From NCBI GenBank assembly GCA_001600695.1, contig BCKQ01000008.1:186001-250000 (forward strand): a stretch of 64,000 nt of DNA, written 5' to 3'. Positions 56,399 to 64,000 of the stretch are shown piece by piece (within the stretch, counting starts at the first letter, position 1; each line of letters opens with the position of its first letter). A model generated the notes under the pieces. That model ran no database searches and had not been told where the DNA came from. It saw only the letters and a program-made list of their open reading frames with translations. This DNA is from Ascoidea asiatica. Lineage: Eukaryota; Ascomycota; Saccharomycetes; Ascoideales; Ascoideaceae. The translations under genes and the position numbers were made by a program.

Positions 56399-57369
56399 AC
56401 ATTTGTATGTTGTATATATTTAGTTCTTTGTTGTTTTTAGAAAAAAATAAAAATACATTTTCCCATTTTAGAAGGGGTATAAGTACTGATTTGATCTTAA
56501 TTTTTCGAATAAATTAGGAGTCGCTTATTAATTCCACGGGTAGTGCCTATTTATGAAATTTTTTGAGAATGTTACGTTAAAGTACATATTTATTGTCATT
56601 TTATTTTAAAAATGCTCTCAAAAACTTCCAGATTTAAAAATATTTTGAACTTTTTAAGCCTATTTTTTTTACTAAAAAGGTGTTGAATTTTATATTTCTG
56701 AGAATAAACTGTAAGATATCTAAACATACTGTTTAGTTATTCATTTGAAAAGTTCTCAAATTGACGATAAAAATGAAAAGTAAAGAGAATTTCTCTAATA
56801 GATTTGAATAGCCTCCTTCTTTAACATGACAACAATTTTTTTTTTTGGATAAAAGATTACGTAACATAGAAATATTAAAGTAATGATAAATGCTTTTTTA
56901 TACGATATAAAAATCTGAATATTCAGTGACTTGTTATAAAACTGGACACACTCAATACCGGTAAAACTGGAATTGAGTAACCAGATGTTTTTTTTATACA
57001 TACTACGTAGTGGGTTTTTAAGTGAGAGATTGATACACATGGTTGATACAGTTGTATATGTTGAAATATTTGATGACATTGTGCATTGTTGAAATTCAGT
57101 ACATTTTTCAGACTAATTTGAAGTTTAAAAGATTCCTCGAGCTCCTAAAGAATTATTAAATCAAAAAGTACTTTTTTCGTTGATGCTGCTTCTTAGTGTA
57201 AATTTAAAAACTTGTTTAAATTTGCTAACGTTTTCTATTTATTTGTTTATCTGCCAATACATAATTTATTGAATTTTTACTGAATGTATCTATCTTATGG
57301 TCACAAATATAGAAAAAAGAGTTGAAAAAGTGAGAAACCAGCTCCGGAAAGAGATTAGAAGTAGATGAA

Positions 57370-57394
57370 GTGAGTGAAGTGAGTGAAGTGAGTG
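57370..57394. repeat. 9-bp tandem repeat TGAGTGAAG
   Basis: Nearly three units of TGAGTGAAG open the GC-richer block that spans about 57335-57580. Confidence 0.85.
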
Positions 57395-58876
57395 CTTATC
57401 TTCAGGAGCCCTACGGGAAAGTACCGCTGCTTCCATCAGCAACCTCACTTTTTATCCGCTGCCGGAACACGGACTAGCTGGAAAATGGCTCTGCAGCACA
57501 CGGCCACCAGAAAAGTGGCAGCGGTATGTCACGAGGCTGTTGTTTTTGACCAGGCAAGCATGTATCTAGAGTCCTTATAATCCCCTTTAGTAATACACTA
57601 AACGTGATCAAAGAATGGTATTTTAAGTGTGCTTTTTTTTTTAAATCTAAGATCAGTTGTGTTTGCAACCCATTTTCTACAAATGCAGCCATTAGCAGAA
57701 GATATAATTCTCTGTGTCCAAGAGCAATCGACCACAGTGCCGTATCCGGTAGCAGATGTGCCAATACGTAAAGTAATACATAGATGCTACACCTCCGTAC
57801 AATTGTACACTACGTATTTCAGTACTGCTAATACTAATGCAAGCACTAATAATAATAAAGCAGTTATTTCACCTTTCTTCATGGAAGTTACTTATTTTCA
57901 ATTATTTAATATGATCTGGTATTAATTTTATATTTATTTCATTACTAATTCCATTACTTTTCAAAGATAAATTAAGAAGATAATTGAATTCAATATATAT
58001 TCAAATTTTTATTAAATCTTCACTATTATCAAAACTGTTCTGAGATTTCAATTTATTTCTCCTTTCATTCTTTTTCAATTTCATTTCTTTAAGAAAAAGT
58101 AATTCTTTTAATAATAAATAAAGTCAAATTTTGAACAAGATAAAAGCCTAAGCAATAATTTTAAAAATCATTGATAGTCATAAAACTTAAGATAAAAATT
58201 ATAATATATATTCATTTTCTGGTATAAATCAAACGTATATGTATATTTATATATATATCAAACATTAACCTGTTTCATTTTTCAAGTTTTTTTCTTTCAG
58301 GAAGCAAATATTATCATTTCATTTAATATATAATATTTGACTTCTTTGATATCTTCAATATTTTCATTCGTTTATCATTCTCAAGTCAAAAAAATACCTT
58401 CAATAAGAGTAAATTTCAAATATATTCATATTTAATACCTTAAATCTAAAATTAAACCCCTTCAATTATCTTAATTAATAAAATAATTTCATTAATTTCA
58501 ATTCATTACGTATTACTATTGATTATTTTTCTCTTATTCATACTTTATCATAAATCATTCAATCCTTAATCATCTCTTTAGACTTTTAAATTTCATATTT
58601 TTATTAGCGCTTAATCTATTATTCTCTTATTAATAATATATTAATATAATAATATAATAATATAATAATAACATAAATTCTATCAATTACAAATTTGTGA
58701 TTCAAATATAAAATATTTCTCAATTTATAGATGATATCTTTATTGTAATATTCAACAATACTAAATTATTAATAAAATATTATATAAAATAAAATAGAAA
58801 ATACTAAAATAAATTTATCTGAACTTCTTAAAATAAAATTTAATTAGCAATATAGGTTTACATTTATAAATATATT

Positions 58877-61462
58877 ATGCAGTCTCTTCCTATTCAAAGG
58901 ATGCTTAAAAGAGACTCAACTTCAGACTCAGAATCTGATTCCACAACGACCCTTGAAAAATCAAAAGAAGATACTACTACTACTACTACTTCCTCTTCTT
59001 CCTCTTCTTCCTTATCCTCATCATCATCCTCATCTTATTCTTCATCATCCACAACACCATCCACAACTACAACTGATTCTAAATCCACAGATACAAATAC
59101 AGTAACAGCCACTGATTCAACTTCAACCCCTTCAACAATAACCTCTTTTTCAACCTCATCAACTTCATCGCTGTCTGATTCAATTTCAACCACAACTTCA
59201 TTAACCGCCGTTAATGATGATGAAGATATTATATCCGCAGCTATATATTCTGAAACAACCGAATTAGATTCTTCTTTATCAATTTCTGATACAATAACAA
59301 CAGCTAAAAAAGATCAAAAAACTTTACAAATACAATCATCTTCAACATCTTCATCTTCCACATCATCATCTGATTCATCATCTGATTCATCATCTTCTTA
59401 TTATTCTTCGTCATCTTCATCTTCCGTTTCCTCAACAAGTTCATACTCCTCTATATCTTCATTTTACCTGTCTTCTTCTAGCTCAAAATCAGATAAAACT
59501 GATGAAACTCAATCAATTTCATCATCAAAATCAATTACTGATACTGATACTTTAACAGGATCATATACAGATAGTGATAATAGTACAGAAACAGATACTG
59601 ATACTGAATCTGAAACTAAATCAACTCTGTCAAAAAAATTAAAATCTACATACACCGCCGATAGTATTACTACTTCAAAACAATTATATCCGTATACAAC
59701 TCATATAAATACAACCATTTATAAAGCTGAACCAAGTTATACTTTAGTATTCATAACAATTTCAGAATCTGCTTCTCCTGTAATAATTACTTCAACTTTA
59801 TCAATTCCTTCAACAACAATTGAAACTTCATATACTCAAAAATTTGAAATTACTGGTGCAAGTACAACTTTTGATATAACAATTCCAATAGATACAACTA
59901 TAACAACTTCTCAAAAATTAATTTTAAATTCAGATGGAATTTATGAAACTCAAAATGCTTATTATTATCATCCTGATACTTTAACTGTAAATTATAATTA
60001 TTATGAATCTTATTTAAAAAATTTAGTATCAAATGATAGTAGTAATTCAAAATCAAATAAAGATTCAAAAAGTACTACAATTGGTTCAATAATTGGTGGA
60101 ATTTTTGGATTTTTAATAATTCTTTTAATCCTATTTTACTTTTTCAGAAAACATCGTAAACCAAAAAATACTAATGAAAATTTAATTTCTTATGAAAAAA
60201 AACTTAATTCAAATGATATAATCAATGGAAATAATAATAATAATAATAATAATATTGATAATAATAATAATTTAAAATCCATTTCTGAATTTAATGAAAA
60301 AAGATTTAGTTTAAGTTCTTATAATAGGAAACTGAATTCTAGACCAAATTTTCAATTTATCTCATTGCCTATAATTTCAATTGACCAAAATATAACAGAA
60401 CAAAATATTTATTATCCTTCTCCTTTAAGTCCACAATTACCTTTGAGTCCAAATTCAATAAATTCTTCAAATTTAAATAGTAGTGATAATCATAATAATA
60501 ATAATGTGAGAATGATAAATGATATTGATAGTGTTATTTCTGGTGCAAGTACTTTAAGTATGAATAGCCATACAGGTACAATAAATTCCAATAATACAAT
60601 AACAACAAGTAATTCTCATAATTCAGAATCAACAGCTTCATCATCATCATCTGGTTCAAATTCTATTTCTTCATCAACTACAAGTGGTGGAGATATGGGA
60701 TTGGATGCTTTGAGACAGAATTTATTAACTGGCTTGAATATGAATACACAGTATAATACAACTCCAAATAATGGTAGATTTCATTCGAATCAACCTAGTG
60801 AAACATTTGTAAGGAATAGAGTTATAGATACTGTTTATGAAGAAAGAGATAGTGAATCACATTCTGATAGAAATTCTGCTTCGATACACAGTTCTCTAAA
60901 TAGGAACATATCCAATACTTCTTTTTCTTTCACATCTATAACTCCAACATCAACAAATTCAAGATCTTTAGCCAAATCAATATCGAGTAATTTTTCTCAC
61001 ATAATATCAAAAAAGAAAAGCAAAGAATCAAAAAGCAATGTTCATCGTAATAGTAAAAATGAATCAAAAAGAAAGAGAAGTAGTTTTTTTCCTCCTTCGA
61101 TGTACGAAAATGATAAAAATAAATACAGGGGAGCAAAGGATAGATATGCAAGAGCTGGCCTTCAAAGTTATATCCAACAATCCTCATCTAAATCTTCAAC
61201 TAGTCTGCCATCTCCAAATATCGATGTTAATCCATTCGAAAACTTAAAACCTTTTGAAGTGATAGAAAAACGTTCTAAGAGCTTTGATATAACAGATAAC
61301 CAGACACCATCACCAAGTATTCCACCTCCAGTTCCTCCTCCTAGAAAATCACTTGTCGTTTCTTCAAATAGTGCTGAAAAATATACTTCTGCATCTGGTG
61401 ATCATGGTCAAAAGCCTTTCAACTCTTCATCTTCAAATAATTCTACTGATCCTTTCGAATAA
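58877..61462 (+). CDS. Ser/Thr-rich single-pass membrane protein, mucin-like sensor or adhesin
   Basis: The 861-residue protein has a Ser/Thr-rich, probably O-glycosylated region (about 15-265), a small less biased domain (about 270-390), one membrane span at about 402-424 (TIGSIIGGIFGFLIILLILF) followed by a basic stop-transfer (RKHRKPK), and a 437-residue cytoplasmic tail. The tail holds Ser/Asn-rich linkers, a basic patch, VNPFENL and TDPFE motifs of the kind bound by endocytic EH-domain or adaptor proteins, and a polyproline PPPVPPPRK segment that suits an SH3 domain. The layout is that of a signalling mucin or wall sensor. I do not recognise the family. No cleavable signal peptide is visible after the first ATG (MQSLPIQRMLKRDSTS), so the start may be incomplete or an upstream exon may exist, though I found no good splice donor. 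Confidence 0.65.
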   Translation: MQSLPIQRMLKRDSTSDSESDSTTTLEKSKEDTTTTTTSSSSSSSLSSSSSSSYSSSSTTPSTTTTDSKSTDTNTVTATDSTSTPSTITSFSTSSTSSLSDSISTTTSLTAVNDDEDIISAAIYSETTELDSSLSISDTITTAKKDQKTLQIQSSSTSSSSTSSSDSSSDSSSSYYSSSSSSSVSSTSSYSSISSFYLSSSSSKSDKTDETQSISSSKSITDTDTLTGSYTDSDNSTETDTDTESETKSTLSKKLKSTYTADSITTSKQLYPYTTHINTTIYKAEPSYTLVFITISESASPVIITSTLSIPSTTIETSYTQKFEITGASTTFDITIPIDTTITTSQKLILNSDGIYETQNAYYYHPDTLTVNYNYYESYLKNLVSNDSSNSKSNKDSKSTTIGSIIGGIFGFLIILLILFYFFRKHRKPKNTNENLISYEKKLNSNDIINGNNNNNNNNIDNNNNLKSISEFNEKRFSLSSYNRKLNSRPNFQFISLPIISIDQNITEQNIYYPSPLSPQLPLSPNSINSSNLNSSDNHNNNNVRMINDIDSVISGASTLSMNSHTGTINSNNTITTSNSHNSESTASSSSSGSNSISSSTTSGGDMGLDALRQNLLTGLNMNTQYNTTPNNGRFHSNQPSETFVRNRVIDTVYEERDSESHSDRNSASIHSSLNRNISNTSFSFTSITPTSTNSRSLAKSISSNFSHIISKKKSKESKSNVHRNSKNESKRKRSSFFPPSMYENDKNKYRGAKDRYARAGLQSYIQQSSSKSSTSLPSPNIDVNPFENLKPFEVIEKRSKSFDITDNQTPSPSIPPPVPPPRKSLVVSSNSAEKYTSASGDHGQKPFNSSSSNNSTDPFE

Positions 61463-61957
61463 ATTTGATATCTTTTTATCTAATTTTAATGCTTTTTTGT
61501 TTCTTTTGTTTTTTTTTTAATGTGGACTCTATAAATGGATTTCATTCCTTGAAGAGCATCAAATGTTTGACAAAATTTTTCTTACATTATCTATCTTTTT
61601 TATTGAAATTAGTTTTTTTTCATTAAAGTGTTCAGTTTTTGTTCTGTTTTATATTATACCTATAAATGTTTTTTTTTGGTTCTTATTCTGTTTATATCAT
61701 CTCACCTCAGCATTCAGTTTTTTTTATTAAAGATATTTTTCTTTTATCAACCACGAGCCCTTTATTTCTTTTAATTTAGTTTTTACATTTAAATTTATTT
61801 TTCATTTCTCTGAAATGATAGCATTTAATAAAATTTTTTTAAGAAATTTCTTTTTCGATTACTTCTATACAGCTAAACTTTAAATAAAAATGATAGCAGT
61901 TAAATTTTTGTATTACAAAACTTTTAAAGAAAATAAATCTATTTACTAGCTTACACA
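61463..61957. other. Convergent 3' region
   Basis: T-rich 3' UTR of the mucin-like gene and A/T-rich 3' UTR of ECM29 face each other. I see no gene in it. Confidence 0.7.
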
Positions 61958-64000
61958 CTATATTCTATATTTTTTTATTAATGCTTCAACCTCAACTTTT
62001 ACAATTGTAGAATTGTCATTGGCAGCTATTTTCTTTACATATGAAAATAGCAATGCTTTCATCGAACAAGTTTTTGAAATTTGATCAACTTTTGTTATTA
62101 ATTCAAGTGTAGATCCCATTGCTCTGACTGCACGTTTTCTGGAATTTTCAATCGCTGTAGAATTGCAGCATTTTGAGTAAATGGTTTCCCAAACTTTTAT
62201 AAAAAGATCAATATCCTGTTCAGAAAAGACATCTTTGGATAATTTTTCAGATGTCATTTCTTTACAAATCTTCGAAATCACATCCGAAACCGCAATTTCT
62301 GTTCTCCAAGAACTTATAACTACTTCAGATTTAAAAGATGAAATTGAAGAATTCAAAATAAGTTTGAAAAGTAGTTTGGATATTTGATTGTTGAATACCT
62401 TGAAGCAATCTCCAAGATTTTTTAGAACTAATATTTTCATCCGTTCTCTTTTGATATTTTTATTAGAAGACTTTATTGCAGTCAATTCTTCTTGTTTCTT
62501 TTCCATATCCTCATCTTCATCATCTTCTTCAATAAAATAATCATCTTGTAGCAAAGGTTCTATAATTTTAACAACTTCGGCATATATCAAATCTCCTGGA
62601 AATGTAGAGGCAAATTTTCCCAAAGAAAGAACAGCACTTTCCTTATACTTTCGATTTTTTCTTTTTGATTCTGTTATAACAGTCTTCTCTATTCTTTCAT
62701 ATAAATCAGAAGAGTTTAAAATATGATTTTTACAACTTGCACACAAAGAGACAAGAGCCTCCAAAACGGTTTCTTTTCCTTCCCACGATCTACCTCTACA
62801 GGCTTTTAGAAGGGTTTCAAAAAGTAGTGAACTTATTTTAGGATTTAAAGCATCCATAGAACTCATCGAAGTTCCCTTGGATATGCTACTTACAGCATCA
62901 GCAATACTTTCAGCACAAGTTTTTCTGATTAGATAAGATTGAGAGTCCAAATTATTTTCTACTATAAGGCAAATATCTTCTAAATATAATCTAATGGTTC
63001 CATTTCCAGCAACATTTTCATTCCACTCTTTGGTAAATATCTCCTTCACCTCCTTTACAGGGTCGTGCTTTGCAATAAAAGCTAACGGAAGAAAAGCAGA
63101 TGCAACAGAAGAAAATGAGTTTGGAGAGTACTTAGCTACAGCTTCTCCAGAAAGTCCAACTATTTTACGGTCTTTTTCATTGTCACTCTTGAAATATTTT
63201 TGCTGCAAATACTTTCCATAGTCCCCAAGTATTTTAACAGAACATATTCTAGATAAATAACCAATTGCATTCGCAAAAGCGGAACAAACAGTTTCATTTT
63301 TATCATTTGTCTGAGACTTGCAAGTTTTGAATAGTTTTTCACCGAAAGGCTTAATCGCTTCATAATTTCTAACAATTAAGGTAACAATAACTCGTGCACA
63401 TCCAACTTTTGATGGTAGTCCAACAGATTTTTTTATTGCGAGCTGCAACTTTGAGACTAGTTTGGGCATTAATGAGATATCAACTATTTCTAGCATCTTT
63501 TCAATACCGTTCATTATTGGAGAGTGACTAACACTCTGTAGTCTTTGTGCATCGATTTCTACTAATGTCATGTTATACTTGTCAGCATTCAATGCCAAAT
63601 AATTAATAGCTTGAGGTTCTATAGCGGAAAGCATCACCAACATCTGTTCAATCAATTCTGGGATAAAGGGTTTCAATGCTTTACTACTATTATCGCACAA
63701 TTTCAAAATTGTTTCTAACGAAAAATTTCTAATCTCATCAGCATCACTTAAAAGTCCTCGATTTCCAAGCAAGAAAGGAATAACTGTATTCAAAAGAGAT
63801 TGGGCTGTTTTTTGAGAGACTCCAGAATCCACATCAATACCCCTTGTTAAATTAGTAACTAAATAATGAGTGAGATCTGCTCCAGATTTTCTTACACTTT
63901 CTTTTATATCATCCATGGCTCTGAATGACATTGTCCATATAATCTCAAGTTTGGATTCATATTTTTCGTTTGGCAATACCTGAAGAAAATCTAATAATGC
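61958..64000 (-). CDS. ECM29: Proteasome adaptor Ecm29, C-terminal part (5' end outside window)
   Basis: This is an incomplete gene. The frame is open through position 64000, so at least 680 C-terminal residues are present, of about 1870 in Saccharomyces cerevisiae Ecm29. The region is an array of HEAT-type helical repeats. The segments SGADLTHYLVTNLTRGID, AQSLLNTVIPFLLG, MNGIEKMLEIVD, GLPSKVGCARVIVTL and RGRSWEGKETVLEAL are characteristic of Ecm29. The protein tethers the 20S core to the 19S regulator and helps proteasome quality control. The leftmost methionine-like codon at 63976 is TTG inside the continuing frame, not the start. Confidence 0.9.
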   Translation of the reverse strand, partial: ALLDFLQVLPNEKYESKLEIIWTMSFRAMDDIKESVRKSGADLTHYLVTNLTRGIDVDSGVSQKTAQSLLNTVIPFLLGNRGLLSDADEIRNFSLETILKLCDNSSKALKPFIPELIEQMLVMLSAIEPQAINYLALNADKYNMTLVEIDAQRLQSVSHSPIMNGIEKMLEIVDISLMPKLVSKLQLAIKKSVGLPSKVGCARVIVTLIVRNYEAIKPFGEKLFKTCKSQTNDKNETVCSAFANAIGYLSRICSVKILGDYGKYLQQKYFKSDNEKDRKIVGLSGEAVAKYSPNSFSSVASAFLPLAFIAKHDPVKEVKEIFTKEWNENVAGNGTIRLYLEDICLIVENNLDSQSYLIRKTCAESIADAVSSISKGTSMSSMDALNPKISSLLFETLLKACRGRSWEGKETVLEALVSLCASCKNHILNSSDLYERIEKTVITESKRKNRKYKESAVLSLGKFASTFPGDLIYAEVVKIIEPLLQDDYFIEEDDEDEDMEKKQEELTAIKSSNKNIKRERMKILVLKNLGDCFKVFNNQISKLLFKLILNSSISSFKSEVVISSWRTEIAVSDVISKICKEMTSEKLSKDVFSEQDIDLFIKVWETIYSKCCNSTAIENSRKRAVRAMGSTLELITKVDQISKTCSMKALLFSYVKKIAANDNSTIVKVEVEALIKKYRI

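Larger units (their letters stand above)
54184..58876. other. 4.7 kb gene-less interval between UGA1 and the mucin-like gene
   Basis: This is the largest gap in the window. It starts with the UGA1 promoter, which has a GC-richer block (about 54535-54720). AT-rich sequence follows, with two adjacent perfect hairpins (56327-56352 and 56376-56398), a second GC-richer block (about 57335-57580) beginning with a 9-bp tandem repeat, and 1.3 kb of AT-rich upstream sequence of the gene at 58877. ORFs here are under 100 codons and mostly lack ATG starts. A non-coding RNA, an origin or a centromere cannot be excluded. Confidence 0.55.

Noticed and set aside
57392-57925. Overlapping 62-98 codon ORFs on both strands in the second GC block
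   Set aside because: None begins with ATG at its marked start, they overlap on opposite strands, and no domain is visible.
1-64000. CRISPR array, intact transposon, viral or toxin genes
   Set aside because: No regularly spaced long direct repeats, no transposase or reverse transcriptase domain, and no such protein family was seen on either strand.

Overview
The window is nuclear DNA of an ascomycete budding yeast (Saccharomycotina) with a very AT-rich genome. The evidence is a set of one-to-one homologues of yeast genes (STT4, KGD2, CTR9, SKP1, PHB1, TFG2, RPL38, CHS3, UGA1, ECM29 and others), a tRNA-Trp gene with an intron at the usual yeast position, and a GTATGT...CTAAC...AG intron in RPL38. 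Codons nearly always end in A or T, and AAT (Asn) repeats have expanded inside many proteins. I cannot name the species. Low gene density, Asn runs and rare CTG codons would fit an Ascoidea/Saccharomycopsis-like or Wickerhamomyces-like yeast, but nothing here settles that or the meaning of CTG.

Layout. 1-4245: long gene-poor stretch ending in the promoter of an ACE2/SWI5-type zinc-finger gene (4246-6567). 7257-15008 (-): STT4 PI4-kinase. 15640-17085 (-): KGD2. 17829-19103 (-): USB1. 19982-20488: NCE102. 21120-25115: CTR9. 25373-26293 (-): SKP1. 27336-28178: PHB1. 28414-29736 (-): TFG2. 30295-30619 (-): RPL38, spliced. 32179-35907: CHS3. 37647-39578: AIM14-like oxidoreductase. 40129-40202: tRNA-Ile. 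42756-44882: ferric reductase. 45278-45531 (-): tRNA-Ala and tRNA-Trp. 46574-47680 and 50188-50706: two related cell-wall proteins. 51323-52576: HIF1/NASP-like histone chaperone. 52756-54183 (-): UGA1. A 4.7 kb gene-less interval follows. 58877-61462: Ser/Thr-rich single-pass membrane protein. 61958-64000 (-): 3' part of ECM29, running off the window.

There is no operon-like system. Several neighbours share themes. ACE2, CHS3, the mucin-like protein and the two cell-wall proteins concern the cell surface and cell separation. STT4 and NCE102 act at the plasma membrane. KGD2, PHB1 and UGA1 are mitochondrial or feed the TCA cycle. AIM14 and FRE are two members of one flavocytochrome superfamily.

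The most unusual non-coding signals are: five TGGTCTNA sites in alternating orientation with a repeating 67-68 bp spacing upstream of PHB1; six TTGCA boxes phased by one helical turn upstream of the ACE2-like gene; GC-richer islands (roughly 130-350 bp) concentrated in gene-upstream intervals; two adjacent perfect hairpins in the 4.7 kb interval; and a 142 bp segment with TGATA/TATCA ends just upstream of tRNA-Ile. I found no CRISPR array, intact transposon, virus or toxin gene.
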